A stretch of 64,000 nucleotides of DNA from Nitrincola alkalilacustris (GCF_008973755.1 NZ_WBOM01000012.1:40403-104402); one strand, 5' to 3'. Shown: positions 1 through 9,889, counted from the stretch's first letter. Numbers and translations: made by a program. Notes: generated by a model not told the origin, from the letters alone.

Positions 1-1
1 G

Positions 2-1330
2 GAGTTTGCGATAGCCTCAGCCGTCGGAATACTGTCTGCCTGGCTGATCAATGTGACGGTGATTCCCGCCATACTTCAGCTTAACAGCCGCTCTTCGCGG
101 ATGAAAACTGCGACAGTAAATCAACCCTCACGGCTGGACAGGCTGCTGATCTGGGTGACGCTGTTTTCCTATCACAACAGTAAAAAAGTTGTTGCCGGCT
201 ACCTGCTGCTGTTGCTGGTAGCAGGCGTCGGTATCAGCAAGGTGCAGACCGGCCTGGATTTTCTCAACCTGTTCAAGGAGGACAACCAGGCCAGGGTTGC
301 ATTCAATGTGTTCAATGACTCCCTTGGCGGGGCCAGATCCTTCAGCATCATGGTGGAGGGTACAGGGGAGGGTGATATTCAGACACTTGAGTATCTGGAG
401 TCGATAGCCCGTTTCCAGTCCTTCATGGATCAGCAGGAGGGTGTCGGTTATACCCACTCGATTGCCGATGTGATTGATCAGATCGCCGAGGCCGTTGCCA
501 TGGAGGATGCTGCAGGTGCCAGGTTGGTGTCGGACGCGCAGGTGGCCGAATATCTGATGCTGTACGAGATGTCGGGGGACCCGGGCGATTTTTCCAATCT
601 GGTCGACTATGACTATCGCCGTGCCAGGATTCAGGTGATGCTGACCACATCCGATCCTGATCAGCATCGTGCACTCTATGAAGTTGCCCGGGACTATCTG
701 GCTGACCATCTGCCTGAGGGTGCCAGAGCCGAGTTTGGTGGCGATATCATCCTGTGGCTGGCGCGGGTGGATTATGTGGTGATGGGTAAGCTGCAGAACA
801 TTGCACTGGCGCTGTCACTGATCATTCTGATTACCAGTCTTGCGTTTCGCTCTGTCTCTGCGGGCCTGCTGGCGGTGGCCCCGATTGCTGCAGGGGTGCT
901 GATCACTTTTGCGTTCATGGGGTTTTACGGGCTTCGCCTGGATATGCCGACATCAATCATCACCGGTATTGCGGTCGGCATAGGGATCGATTTCTCCATT
1001 CACTATCTCAGTCGTGTGCGCAAGGAGATGCTCAAGTCTGCGGATTATGTCAGTGCACTGCGTGCCACATCGACCACATCAGCCAAGGCGGTATTTTTCG
1101 ATACCTTCACCAATATGCTGGGCTTTTCGATGTTGATCTTCTCGCAGTTTCAGCCGGTACAGGTGTTTGGATACCTGGTCTCCTTCACCATGTTGATTAT
1201 GGGGCTGAGTGTCCTGGTGCTGTTTCCGGCGCTGCTGCATCTGACGCGTCCGGGCTTTGTTTTTGCCGCGCATCGGCCGTCATCGGAAGGGGGCAAGGTA
1301 ATTCCTGAGGGTGTCAGGGCCGATGTGTAA
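2..1330 (+). CDS. RND/MMPL-family exporter, C-terminal part (5' end outside window)
   Basis: The reading frame is open to the left edge, so this is the C-terminal ~442 residues of a larger inner-membrane transporter. A hydrophobic segment near the start (about 30 residues after GTG 53) is followed by a ~200-residue periplasmic loop, then a block of four to five membrane segments. The MMPL/HAE3-type motif GIGIDFSIHY lies in that block; its Asp is the family's likely proton-relay residue. The family drives proton-coupled export of lipids or hydrophobic compounds. Together with the next two genes (LolA-like periplasmic protein, outer-membrane barrel) it suggests a trans-envelope lipid or lipoprotein route. 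The substrate cannot be read from the sequence. Confidence 0.85.
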   Translation, partial: EFAIASAVGILSAWLINVTVIPAILQLNSRSSRMKTATVNQPSRLDRLLIWVTLFSYHNSKKVVAGYLLLLLVAGVGISKVQTGLDFLNLFKEDNQARVAFNVFNDSLGGARSFSIMVEGTGEGDIQTLEYLESIARFQSFMDQQEGVGYTHSIADVIDQIAEAVAMEDAAGARLVSDAQVAEYLMLYEMSGDPGDFSNLVDYDYRRARIQVMLTTSDPDQHRALYEVARDYLADHLPEGARAEFGGDIILWLARVDYVVMGKLQNIALALSLIILITSLAFRSVSAGLLAVAPIAAGVLITFAFMGFYGLRLDMPTSIITGIAVGIGIDFSIHYLSRVRKEMLKSADYVSALRATSTTSAKAVFFDTFTNMLGFSMLIFSQFQPVQVFGYLVSFTMLIMGLSVLVLFPALLHLTRPGFVFAAHRPSSEGGKVIPEGVRADV

Positions 1331-1376
1331 AACGCCCCTGCCTGAGCATTCAATAATCTATTCAAAAGGATCTGTT

Positions 1377-2192
1377 ATGTGCAAAACCAATCAATCTATT
1401 CTGGTTGCTCTGCTGTTTTTTTTCATGATGACGCCTGTACTGGCAGAAGCCCTGACGGCCAGAGAGATCATGATCCGCAACGAGTCTGCCCGAAAAGCCG
1501 ATATCAGTGAAGTGGCTGAGTTGCAGATGACACTGATCAACCATCAGGGGCGCGAGCGGGTCAGGCGGGTGAGCTTTATTCTTGATGATACGGATCCATT
1601 ACTGCGTAAATCCTATCTTCGCTTTATCGCACCACAGAATGTCGAGGGGATCGCTTTCGTGCAGCTTGAACATGCGCAGGCCGATAACGATCGCTGGCTC
1701 TATCTGCCCTCCCAGCGACGCACACGACGTATCTCGGGAAATACCAAAACGGACAGTTTTGTCGGTACCGATTTCAGCTTTGAGGACTTTGAAATTCTGG
1801 ATGGTCAGGTGGCGGGCCAGAACAGAAACTATCAGTTGTTGCGGGAAGAGATCCGAGATGGCGTGGATTGCTGGGTAATCGAAGCGGTGCCTGCCACTGA
1901 TGAGGAGCGGGCCATAAGCGGTTATGGCAAGCGGGTGATCTGGATTGCGAAGTCACACTATCATGCCGTATATACCGAGTTTTATGATCATCATGGTGAA
2001 CTGTTCAAGGTGATGACTGCCGATCAGTTTGCTGTTGTAGCGGGTGGCGACAGTGAGGAGATGCGGCCTCACCGGCTGATCATGGAAACCCTGAAAACCG
2101 GGCATCGCACGGTGATCGAATTCCGTGATTTTGTACTTAATGAGCCATTGGACCCGCGCATGTTCACGCGTGAATATCTGTCGCGCGGTTGA
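1377..2192 (+). CDS. LolA-like outer membrane lipoprotein-sorting protein
   Basis: This 271-residue protein starts at ATG 1377, after an AAAGGA ribosome site and 46 bases past the exporter stop. Residues 1-23 form a clear Sec signal peptide with a hydrophobic core and cleavage near VLAEA. The mature part resembles the LolA-like fold annotated as outer-membrane lipoprotein-sorting protein, including the conserved run LYLPSQRRTRRISG and a later TDFSFEDFE segment. Such proteins are usually encoded beside RND/MMPL exporters and are thought to carry a lipid-type cargo across the periplasm. An earlier in-frame start at 1311 would hide the signal peptide inside the protein and overlap the exporter gene, so I reject it. 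Confidence 0.8.
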   Translation: MCKTNQSILVALLFFFMMTPVLAEALTAREIMIRNESARKADISEVAELQMTLINHQGRERVRRVSFILDDTDPLLRKSYLRFIAPQNVEGIAFVQLEHAQADNDRWLYLPSQRRTRRISGNTKTDSFVGTDFSFEDFEILDGQVAGQNRNYQLLREEIRDGVDCWVIEAVPATDEERAISGYGKRVIWIAKSHYHAVYTEFYDHHGELFKVMTADQFAVVAGGDSEEMRPHRLIMETLKTGHRTVIEFRDFVLNEPLDPRMFTREYLSRG

Positions 2193-2199
2193 TCCGGTG

Positions 2200-3531
2200 A
2201 TGCGTATCAGGATCAATAAAACAGCTGGTATCAGTGCTCTTCTGTTGATGTCTGCCATGCAGGCTGACCTGCAGGCAGGGCCGCTCAATCTGTCGACCGA
2301 GCTGATGTTTGAGCAGGCGCATGCCACCCGATCAGGCACGGTACATAAGCTCAATCTGTCTATTGTGAATAAGTTGGATGCGGAGTTGAGTGATGATCTT
2401 GGACTGCATGGCAATCTGCGTTTCAATCACGATCGCCGTGACAGTAATGATTATTCACAGGAGCGGAGCTACGGTCATTATTCCAGACCACACTATATCG
2501 GACAGCAGGGAAAGCTCACGCTGCAGGAGTTATACCTGGACTGGCAGATGGGGAGTGGGCTGCTGAGACTGGGTAAACAGCAGGTTGCCTGGGGCGAAAC
2601 CGATGGCATGAGGGTGCTGGATCTGGTTAACCCGCTGGATCTGTCGGAGTTTGTGCTGGCGCCGTTTGACGAGATACGTATTCTGGTATGGATGCTGAAC
2701 TACTCCTGGATCGGTGAGGAGTATGCCTACCAGTTTCTGTTCATCCCCGATACGACGCGTAGTTATGTGCCGAATGGGCGTTTTCAGCCGAGCAGCCCGC
2801 TGGTGACACCTGTTCTGGCACCCAGCCAGGCTGCAGGTGCGCAGGATCCGGTTATTTATCCTGATCCGGGTGGTCGCTCCGGGTTGAAGTATGCCGATCT
2901 GGGGTTAAGGCTTGGGCGCTCATTGGCCGGCAGAGACCTTAATCTGATTCTGCTCAGGCAGCAGAGTCATGAGTATCTGGCCGTTGCTTCCCTGGATGCA
3001 ACCGGACAGATACGAACACTGACACCGACCTACTTCATGCGCCATCTGGCAGGGGTGTCCTACTCCGAAGCGCTGGATGAGTTTGTGTTTCGCGCAGAGC
3101 TCTCCTACTCACCCAGAGAGTATTTCTATCAGCGCATCCCGGGTCGTGGCAGTGGCCTGAATCGTCGGGCTGAATGGCGTTATGCAGCAGCATTGGACTG
3201 GTATGGTATGGATGATGGCCTGCTGAGTATGCAGTTGTTGCAGAGCGTACTCGCTGGATCAGCAACGGCGCTGGTCAGAGACAGGGTCGATACAAGCCTG
3301 AGCCTTGCGCTCAGTCAGAATTTCCTGAACCAGATCTATCGCCTGGATCTGTCACTGATTCACAGTCTTAATCAGAAAGATGGCCTGCTGCGAGCCTCTG
3401 TGCTGTGGAACACAACAGATCATCTGTCGATCAGCCTCGGTGTGGACAGCTTCTATGGTGAGGCAACAGGTCTGTTCGGTCAGTTCAGGGAGCGCGACCG
3501 TGTCAGCCTGATAATGAAGTATGCTTTTTAG
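2200..3531 (+). CDS. outer-membrane beta-barrel protein (DUF1302-like) of the RND cluster
   Basis: ATG 2200 lies 7 bases after the previous stop and opens a 443-residue protein with a signal peptide (about residues 1-24, ending near LQAG). The rest is rich in alternating strands and aromatic residues, and the chain ends in KYAF, the terminal aromatic typical of outer-membrane barrels. The motif RLGKQQVAWGETDGMRVLDLVNPLD is characteristic of DUF1302-type barrels encoded with MMPL exporters. A role as the outer-membrane partner of the exporter is inference from context. Family members are often over 500 residues, so this one is short. Confidence 0.7.
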   Translation: MRIRINKTAGISALLLMSAMQADLQAGPLNLSTELMFEQAHATRSGTVHKLNLSIVNKLDAELSDDLGLHGNLRFNHDRRDSNDYSQERSYGHYSRPHYIGQQGKLTLQELYLDWQMGSGLLRLGKQQVAWGETDGMRVLDLVNPLDLSEFVLAPFDEIRILVWMLNYSWIGEEYAYQFLFIPDTTRSYVPNGRFQPSSPLVTPVLAPSQAAGAQDPVIYPDPGGRSGLKYADLGLRLGRSLAGRDLNLILLRQQSHEYLAVASLDATGQIRTLTPTYFMRHLAGVSYSEALDEFVFRAELSYSPREYFYQRIPGRGSGLNRRAEWRYAAALDWYGMDDGLLSMQLLQSVLAGSATALVRDRVDTSLSLALSQNFLNQIYRLDLSLIHSLNQKDGLLRASVLWNTTDHLSISLGVDSFYGEATGLFGQFRERDRVSLIMKYAF

Positions 3532-3540
3532 GAGAGACGG

Positions 3541-4200
3541 ATGAGTCAGCCAGTTGCGTTCTTTGATGTAGATCACACGCTGATTGAGATACAGAGTATG
3601 CTAAGTTTTCTGGAGTACTATTACCGGGTTTCGGCAAGAGAAGCGCGTTATCAACAGGCGTTGACTCATCTGCAAGCCATCAAGGAAGCCGGGGCATCCA
3701 GAGAGGTGCTCAATCTGGATTTCTACGCATTGCTTGAAGGTGAGAGCTGGTCGGATGTTCATCTTGTCGGACAATGCTGGTTTACACAGTGCCGGATAAG
3801 TGATCACTTGATACCCGAAACACTCGCTTGCCTGCAACAACATCGCCAGGAGGGGGCCCTGATTGTGCTGGTGTCAGGCTCATTTACTCCCTGCCTCGAT
3901 CCTTTGGTGGCGATGATTCGGCCAGACGCTGTGCTTTGCACTGAGTTGGCGTGCCTTAGTGGTCGTCTGACCGGAAGGGTTGAGCAGCAGGTGATCGGCC
4001 AGGGAAAAGTGACGGCTATTACCGAATGGATGGCAGGCAGGGGTATCGACCTGCAAAAGTCTCATGCCTATGGTGACGATATCAGCGATGTGCCCATGCT
4101 GGAACTGGTCGGGTATCCGGTAGTCGTCGGTCATAATCCGGAACTCCGTGAGCTGGCTCGACACAAGGGGTGGCGCACTCTTCACAATACCCGTGGTTGA
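3541..4200 (+). CDS. HAD-superfamily IB phosphatase (SerB-like)
   Basis: This 219-residue protein starts 10 bases after the barrel gene behind a GGAGAG site, so it is probably cotranscribed with the exporter cluster. All four HAD motifs are visible: motif I FFDVDHTL (nucleophile Asp9, Asp11), motif II VSGS (about 111-114), motif III Lys156 in GQGK, and motif IV YGDDISD (Asp179, Asp180, Asp183). Subfamily IB contains phosphoserine phosphatases and lipid- or sugar-phosphate phosphatases; the substrate is not evident. Its placement in a lipid-type export cluster could mean it acts on a lipid head group, which is a guess. The last 19 bases overlap the convergent LysR gene. Confidence 0.8.
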   Translation: MSQPVAFFDVDHTLIEIQSMLSFLEYYYRVSAREARYQQALTHLQAIKEAGASREVLNLDFYALLEGESWSDVHLVGQCWFTQCRISDHLIPETLACLQQHRQEGALIVLVSGSFTPCLDPLVAMIRPDAVLCTELACLSGRLTGRVEQQVIGQGKVTAITEWMAGRGIDLQKSHAYGDDISDVPMLELVGYPVVVGHNPELRELARHKGWRTLHNTRG

Positions 4201-5087
4201 TGCTCTGCCCACTCCCGGATAAAGGATTTGAACAGCGACATCAGTCGCGTCATGGCCAGTTTCTTATGATAGATCAGGCTGATATCCATTGCTGGAGAGG
4301 CGTAATGCGGGTAGATCTGCAGCAGTTTTCCTTGATCCAGAAGAGGTTGTATATAGATGCGTGGCAGGATGGATGCTCCCAGCCCCGCCAGCGTCATTGA
4401 GACGATAGCGCTGAGATGATTGGTGCTGTGGCTGCTGACTACCTGTTGCACGCGTATGTTGGCATCCGGGAAAAACTTCTTTGCGATCATAGACAGATTG
4501 ACGAAGGTGGGGACGATCAGCTGCCTGTTTTCAAACAGTGACTCATAGGAATCGGTCAGGGGATGCTGATCCAGATAATCAGGCGTGGCACAGAAGATAT
4601 GCTGAGTGGCAAACAGCGGTACTCTGATCAACTGCGAGTCCTCCAATACTCCCGAGCGGAAGCAGAAGTCGATATCCGAAGCGATCAGATCCTGCAATTC
4701 GTTGGAGACATTGAGCTCGAAGCGGACATCGGGGTACAGATTGCCAAATGACTTGATTGCATTCAGGAGCAGAGGGGTGACCAGCATCTCCGGCAGGGCA
4801 ATTCTGATCCTGCCAGCTGTAATCTGGTTCTCTTCCCGGATCAGGATCTCATTCTCGGTAACAGCGTCGAGTATGCTTTTGCAGCGCAGGTAAAAGCGCT
4901 CTCCCAGTGGCGTGATCGACAGGTTGTGTGTGCTGCGATCCACCAGTTGCACACTCAGTTCATCCTCCAGCTTCGACAGTTTTTTGCTGATGGATGAGGC
5001 GGAAAGATTGAGCTGTCTTCCCGCCTTGGTAATGCTTCGGGTTTCATAAATACTGATGAACGCCTGATATTCCTGAAACTTGGGCAT
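4182..5087 (-). CDS. LysR-family transcriptional regulator
   Basis: This 301-residue protein has an N-terminal winged helix-turn-helix (about residues 3-62, with SITKAGRQLNLSASSISKKLSKLEDEL in the usual position) and a C-terminal substrate-binding domain from about residue 90. Both size and order are standard for LysR regulators. It lies 32 bases downstream of aroA on the same strand, so readthrough from aroA is possible. The target genes and inducer are unknown. The 3' end overlaps the end of the phosphatase gene by 19 bases, tail to tail. Confidence 0.9.
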   Translation of the reverse strand: MPKFQEYQAFISIYETRSITKAGRQLNLSASSISKKLSKLEDELSVQLVDRSTHNLSITPLGERFYLRCKSILDAVTENEILIREENQITAGRIRIALPEMLVTPLLLNAIKSFGNLYPDVRFELNVSNELQDLIASDIDFCFRSGVLEDSQLIRVPLFATQHIFCATPDYLDQHPLTDSYESLFENRQLIVPTFVNLSMIAKKFFPDANIRVQQVVSSHSTNHLSAIVSMTLAGLGASILPRIYIQPLLDQGKLLQIYPHYASPAMDISLIYHKKLAMTRLMSLFKSFIREWAEHQPRVL

Positions 5088-5119
5088 GTCCTTGCCTCTT
5101 CCGGTTTGTCAGTTCTTTG

Positions 5120-6409
5120 TTAAGCCTCTGTCGTTACCTGCCCAAACAGATCAAAATACTCTGGAAAAGTCTTGCTGGTGCAACCCGGGTCATTGATGGT
5201 GATAGGTACATCACCGAAGGCAGCGAGTGAAAAACACATCGCCATGCGATGATCATCATAGGTATCTATGGCGGCACTCTGCAGTTGTGTCGGTGGGGTG
5301 ACTTCGATGTAGTCCTCGCCCTCAACTACCGTGGCACCCACTTTGCGTAACTCGGTCGCCATGGCGCTCAAACGGTCGGTTTCCTTGACTCGCCAGTTGT
5401 AGATATTACGGATGGCGGTGGGGCCTTCGGCAAACAGGGCGGTGGTGGCGATCGTCATGGCAGCATCCGGGATATGGTTAAGATCCAGATCCACGCCTTT
5501 TAAACTATCGCCACGGGTCACTTCGATCCAGGTCGGGCCATAGGTCACCTGCGCACCCATCTTGCCCAGCACTTCGGCAAACGCCTTGTCACCCTGAACA
5601 CTGTCGGCACCCACACCATAGACACGTACCGTGCCGCCGGCAATCGCCGCCGCCGCCAGGAAGTAGGAGGCCGATGAGGCATCACCCTCCACCATCACCT
5701 CGCCCGGCGAGCGGTACTGTTGCTGGCCTTTGACTACAAAACGCTGATATTGCTGGTTATCCACCTCGACACCGAACAGGCGCATCGCATGCAGGGTGAT
5801 ATCGATATAGGGTTTGGATACCAGCTCACCCTCAACCTCCAGTATCAGATCATCCTGTGCCAGAGGTGCAGCCATCAGCAGTGCGGTCAGAAACTGGCTG
5901 GAAATATTGCCGCGTACACTGACCTTGCCACCTTGAAGGCCATTAGCCTTGATGCGAAGAGGAGGGAAACCTTCATCTTTCAGATAGGTGATATCGGCAC
6001 CGAGGGGCCTGAGTGAATCAACCAGATCACGAATCGGTCTTTCATACATGCGTGGCTCACCGGTCAGGGTGAACTCGCCTTCGCCCAGACACAGCGCAGC
6101 ACACAGTGGGCGCATTGCCGTGCCGGCATTGCCGAGGAACAGCTCAAGTGCCTTAGTGGATGACAGAGCCTTACCCGCTCCATGTACTACACAGCTGCGA
6201 CGATCTGCCGCCAGTTCATAGTGGATGCCCAGACTGGACAGTGCGTTCAACATATGGCGAATATCATCACTGTCGAGCAGATTGGTGATGCGGGTTTCGC
6301 CCTGTGCCAGCGCAGCCAACAGCAGGATACGGTTGGAGAGGCTTTTGGAGCCGGGAAGCTGAACTTCCCCATTAGCGTGTACAAGCGGTTTCAGTGTCAG
6401 GCTGTCCAT
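5120..6409 (-). CDS. aroA: 3-phosphoshikimate 1-carboxyvinyltransferase (EPSP synthase)
   Basis: This enzyme transfers enolpyruvate from PEP to shikimate-3-phosphate, the sixth step of the shikimate pathway. The start at 6409 gives 429 residues beginning MDSLTLKP, which lines up with the E. coli enzyme (427 residues). It places the substrate-binding Lys at position 22 in [10 protein letters not shown]. The class I PEP-site motif [11 protein letters not shown] and the C-terminal [15 protein letters not shown] and [13 protein letters not shown] motifs are present. An in-frame start at 6547 would add 46 residues without family support. The gene stands alone, without the serC/cmk neighbours common elsewhere. 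Confidence 0.97.
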   Translation of the reverse strand: MDSLTLKPLVHANGEVQLPGSKSLSNRILLLAALAQGETRITNLLDSDDIRHMLNALSSLGIHYELAADRRSCVVHGAGKALSSTKALELFLGNAGTAMRPLCAALCLGEGEFTLTGEPRMYERPIRDLVDSLRPLGADITYLKDEGFPPLRIKANGLQGGKVSVRGNISSQFLTALLMAAPLAQDDLILEVEGELVSKPYIDITLHAMRLFGVEVDNQQYQRFVVKGQQQYRSPGEVMVEGDASSASYFLAAAAIAGGTVRVYGVGADSVQGDKAFAEVLGKMGAQVTYGPTWIEVTRGDSLKGVDLDLNHIPDAAMTIATTALFAEGPTAIRNIYNWRVKETDRLSAMATELRKVGATVVEGEDYIEVTPPTQLQSAAIDTYDDHRMAMCFSLAAFGDVPITINDPGCTSKTFPEYFDLFGQVTTEA

Positions 6410-6583
6410 TGAGCGGTCTTTTCTTTGGTGGATGCGATTGGAAGGGCATAAACTACCTTGATTCCATGCTGGCGTCGAGTCTGAGATCATAAAACCTGCT
6501 GCAGTGACAGGCATCTGATCGATCCGATTCAGCGTATGTGATTCCATGTTGGTCAGTCATGCTTTGTAATCAGGGAGTCTTGA

Positions 6584-8377
6584 GTGAAAAAGAGGGAAGA
6601 AACGAGTTTTACCTGGCAATACATCTGGCAGGTGGCTCTTGAACATCGGCGACAGTTGGTGCAGGCAAATGTGATTGCCTTTCTGGCGGCGCTGGCTTCT
6701 GTTCCCTTGCCGTTGCTGATGCCGCTGTTGGTTGATGAGGTACTGCTGGATCAACCCGGATGGATAGTGGGCAGTATCGACCGGTTCTTTCCCGAGAGCT
6801 GGCACGGGCCGGTACTCTATGTATTTGCCGTACTTGCGCTCACGGTAGTGCTGCGCTTGATTTCGCTGGTGCTGACTGTGCTGCAGGCCAGACAGTTCAC
6901 GATCATCTCCAAGGATGTGATCTACCGCATGCGAGAACGCCTGTTGCAGCGGCTGGGCCGAATATCCATGGCGGAGTACGAAACGCTTGGCAGTGGTAAT
7001 GTCGCCTCTCATTTCGTCACGGATCTGGACACCATTGATCGTTTTGTCGGCAGCTCGATCAGTCGTCTGTTGATCTCCTGTCTGATGATTGTCGGGGCCG
7101 CAGTTATCCTTTTATTGATGCATTGGCAACTGGCGCTGTTCATTCTGGTACTGAACCCAGTGGTGATTTTTTTCACCATGACCATGGGTAAATATGTTAA
7201 AGAGCTCAAGCGCAAAGAGAATAGCGCCTATGAACTGTTTCAGTCGGCTTTGACCGAAACGCTGGATGCGATCCAGCAGATCCGTGCCAGTAACCGTGAG
7301 CGGCACTACCTGAAACGACTTGTAGATCAGGCATCCGGTGTTCGCGATCACTCCAGCCGCTTCGAGTGGCAGTCGGATGCGGCCAACCGCTTCAGCTTCA
7401 TGGTGTTTCTGGTCGGGTTCGATCTGTTTCGCTCACTGTCGATGCTGATGGTGGTGTTTTCGGATCTCAGTGTCGGTCAGATGATTGCGGTGTTCGGCTA
7501 CCTCTGGTTCATGATGGGACCGGTGCAGGAAGTGTTGGGCATTCAGTACGCCTGGTTTGGCGCTAAAGCGGCATTGTTGCGAGTCAATCGTCTGATGGCG
7601 CTGAAGCTCGAACCCTCCTGGGACGCACTTATCGATCCCTTCCAAGGCAAGCGTACCGTGAGTGTCGAGTTGGATAATATCCACTTCAGTTACATAGAGG
7701 GGCAGGAGGTGCTGCGCGGCATCACCCTGAAGATAGATGCCGGTCAGAAGATCGCCTTGGTCGGGGCCAGCGGTGGTGGTAAATCAACCCTGGTACAGGT
7801 GTTGCTGGGGCTTTATCCAGCTTCACAAGGGGAGGTGCGGTTTGATGGCGTGCCGGTGAGTCAGATAGGTCTGCCGACGGTACGGGATAATGTCGCTACA
7901 GTGCTGCAGCAGCCGGCGCTGTTCAATGGCACGATTCGGGACAATCTGACAATGGGTGAGCAGATTGAGGATGAGGTTCTGTGGCAGGCGCTTGAGGTGG
8001 CACAGCTGAAAACTTTTATCACAGATGAGTTGTCCAATGGGCTTGATACCGTGGTCGGACGGCAGGGTATTCGATTATCAGGTGGTCAACGACAGCGCCT
8101 TGCGATAGCAAGGATGGTTCTGGCAGACCCGAAAGTGGTGATTCTGGACGAAGCCACTTCAGCTCTGGATACCGAAACAGAGTTTGCACTGCATCAGGCG
8201 CTCAACCGCTTTCTGGCAGGTCGCACGACGATTATCGTGGCGCACCGGCTGAGCGCTGTGAGGCAGGCTGATCATGTCTATGTGTTTGAGGATGGCCAGA
8301 TCAGTGAGCAGGGTAGTCATTATGATCTGATTGAACAGAAAGGCCTGTATGCGCGTCTATATGGACAGCACCAGTAA
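6584..8377 (+). CDS. ABC exporter, fused permease and ATPase (MsbA-like)
   Basis: This 597-residue half-transporter starts at GTG 6584 behind a GGAG site. About residues 20-310 form a six-helix type I exporter domain. Residues ~350-590 form the nucleotide-binding domain, with Walker A GASGGGKS, signature LSGGQRQRLAIARM, Walker B VVILDEATSALD and switch His in VAHRLS. Fused half-transporters of this class dimerise and export lipids or drugs. It resembles lipid A flippase MsbA in layout, but lpxK is not next to it, so the substrate stays open. It is divergent from aroA. Confidence 0.88.
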   Translation: MKKREETSFTWQYIWQVALEHRRQLVQANVIAFLAALASVPLPLLMPLLVDEVLLDQPGWIVGSIDRFFPESWHGPVLYVFAVLALTVVLRLISLVLTVLQARQFTIISKDVIYRMRERLLQRLGRISMAEYETLGSGNVASHFVTDLDTIDRFVGSSISRLLISCLMIVGAAVILLLMHWQLALFILVLNPVVIFFTMTMGKYVKELKRKENSAYELFQSALTETLDAIQQIRASNRERHYLKRLVDQASGVRDHSSRFEWQSDAANRFSFMVFLVGFDLFRSLSMLMVVFSDLSVGQMIAVFGYLWFMMGPVQEVLGIQYAWFGAKAALLRVNRLMALKLEPSWDALIDPFQGKRTVSVELDNIHFSYIEGQEVLRGITLKIDAGQKIALVGASGGGKSTLVQVLLGLYPASQGEVRFDGVPVSQIGLPTVRDNVATVLQQPALFNGTIRDNLTMGEQIEDEVLWQALEVAQLKTFITDELSNGLDTVVGRQGIRLSGGQRQRLAIARMVLADPKVVILDEATSALDTETEFALHQALNRFLAGRTTIIVAHRLSAVRQADHVYVFEDGQISEQGSHYDLIEQKGLYARLYGQHQ

Positions 8378-8507
8378 TTGAGAATGTTAATCTTTCATAC
8401 AGGTAGCTGGCACTATCATGGCGCCAGTAGATACAAATATTGTAGCTGGAGTAATGGCTAATATCGTGACAAAGACAGGATTATTCTGTCATCAGGAGGT
8501 TATAAGG

Positions 8508-8975
8508 ATGAAAAAATATGCAACGGCACTGGTTATAGTGCTCAGTGCAGGGGTACTGGCCGGTTGTGCTCAATCATCTCTGACAGGTACCAGTTACAGC
8601 CGGGGCGAGGCGCGCCAGACCCAGACGGTACGTTATGGCACAATTGAATCGGTCACGCCGGTTGTGATTGAAGGTCGCACAGATGGTATTGTCGGCGCCG
8701 GTACCGGTGCGGTCATCGGTGGTGTGGCCGGTAGTAATGTCGGTGGTGGTAGCGGCAAAACGCTTGCCACGGTCATTGGGGCAGTAGCAGGTGGTATTGC
8801 GGGTCAGCGAGTGGAGGAGGCGGTGTCACGTCGTCAGGGTCAGGAGCTGACCGTGCGTCTGGACACAGGGACAACCATATCGGTGGTGCAGGAACTGGAT
8901 GATGGCATGATGTTCGGTGCTGGTCAGCGGGTTCGTGTACTAGGCAGTGGTACTACCACACGCGTCACTTATTGA
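8508..8975 (+). CDS. glycine-zipper outer-membrane lipoprotein (SlyB/Pcp-like)
   Basis: ATG 8508 follows a strong AGGAGG site (8495-8500) and opens a 155-residue lipoprotein precursor. The lipobox VLAGC ends the ~20-residue signal peptide. Residues ~65-105 hold a Gly-rich hydrophobic hairpin (GAGTGAVIGGVAGS, then VIGAVAGGIAGQ) typical of the Rick_17kDa/glycine-zipper family, and a C-terminal SH3-like strand domain follows. SlyB relatives sit in the outer membrane and support its integrity under stress. A hairpin at 9030-9058 probably ends its transcript. Confidence 0.9.
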   Translation: MKKYATALVIVLSAGVLAGCAQSSLTGTSYSRGEARQTQTVRYGTIESVTPVVIEGRTDGIVGAGTGAVIGGVAGSNVGGGSGKTLATVIGAVAGGIAGQRVEEAVSRRQGQELTVRLDTGTTISVVQELDDGMMFGAGQRVRVLGSGTTTRVTY

Positions 8976-9029
8976 CAGATGCTAACAGCTTGTTGAGCTA
9001 GCGCTTAATGAGTGTAGGTAATATAAGAG

Positions 9030-9058
9030 TGTGCCCTTCCTGATTCAGGTAGGGCACA
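9030..9058. terminator. hairpin between convergent genes
   Basis: An 8-base arm TGTGCCCT pairs with AGGGCACA, and inside it CCTGA pairs with TCAGG across single mismatches. It lies midway between the convergent lipoprotein and UPF0149 genes. No strong T-run follows on either strand, so it may be a weak bidirectional terminator. Confidence 0.55.
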
Positions 9059-9077
9059 GTCAGTCAGATAAGCAGAA

Positions 9078-9659
9078 TCACTTCTCTGGTGAATGGTAGT
9101 GCAGGTACAGATCCACCAGAACATCAGGAATCTGTTCCGCCATCTCTTCACTCAGGGCACGATCCTGGCGCACTTCGATGATTTCAGGATCATCAAACAG
9201 ATCAGATGACACCATGATCGGCAGCAGCAGGCCGGCAATGGTCTCTTCGTCGTCACCAAACCACTCCTCTTCGCGCAGGAATACACCTTCCATGAAGGAC
9301 TGCGCCCAGATAGTCAGCTCAGCAACGCCTTCCTCTTCATCAACATCCAGTGTCAGATCGCAAGGCAGCAGTATCTCTTCATCACTGTAGAGATCGGCCG
9401 CGATGGTGTGGTTCAGCTTGCGCAGCAGTGCCATTACTTCGGCTTTCTGTGCGTCTGATTCCCATTTGGGTTCGCTTTCGAACAGCAGGTCGACCCACTC
9501 CTGTTCAGGTATCTTGACGGGACTGATGTTGATCGCGCAAAGCAGACCATGTGCACCGATCAGATCCAGTGCATCTTCCGATACGGCAGATGAAAACAAA
9601 AAGGCTTCAAGCTGGTCGAGTTCGGCTTCTGTGATCAGCCCGGTGGTGTCAGCGCTCAT
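9078..9659 (-). CDS. YecA/YgfB (UPF0149) family protein
   Basis: This 193-residue acidic protein starts at ATG 9659 (MSADTT). It shows the UPF0149 pattern: an N-terminal helix LDQLEAFLF, the segment LDLIGAHGLLCAINISP, and a middle region ending LPCDLTLD followed by WAQSFMEGVFL. No C-terminal SEC-C zinc motif is seen, so it resembles YgfB more than full-length E. coli YecA. Family function is poorly defined; YgfB-type proteins have been linked to transcription control. It diverges from recQ with about 230 bases between. Confidence 0.8.
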   Translation of the reverse strand: MSADTTGLITEAELDQLEAFLFSSAVSEDALDLIGAHGLLCAINISPVKIPEQEWVDLLFESEPKWESDAQKAEVMALLRKLNHTIAADLYSDEEILLPCDLTLDVDEEEGVAELTIWAQSFMEGVFLREEEWFGDDEETIAGLLLPIMVSSDLFDDPEIIEVRQDRALSEEMAEQIPDVLVDLYLHYHSPEK

Positions 9660-9771
9660 TTTACAATATCCCATGATTCTTTGAGCCGCCATTCTACGCT
9701 TTACTGCGCACTTGTGCATCCTGTTTACGGCTCAAGTGGCCGGTTGCGTGCCCCTTTTGAGCGACGGCTGT

Positions 9772-9779
9772 GCTAAAAT
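9772..9779 (+). promoter_or_regulatory. possible extended -10 for recQ
   Basis: TGCTAAAAT (9771-9779) has the TGn extension and a near-consensus -10. It lies about 110 bases before the recQ start in the divergent intergenic region. No well-spaced -35 is visible, so this is tentative. Confidence 0.3.
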
Positions 9780-9889
9780 CCTGCCCAATTGCTCACTTTA
9801 CAGACCCCTCAATGCAGTCGCGCCTGATTTTCATTACCAGGCTCGGGCATTCAACCCCGGCAGTGCAGAGGTCTTGGATAGTTTCCCGC

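Noticed and set aside
6410..6547. 46-residue N-terminal extension of aroA
   Set aside because: E. coli AroA begins at the MDSLTLKP position and the extension lacks a ribosome site.
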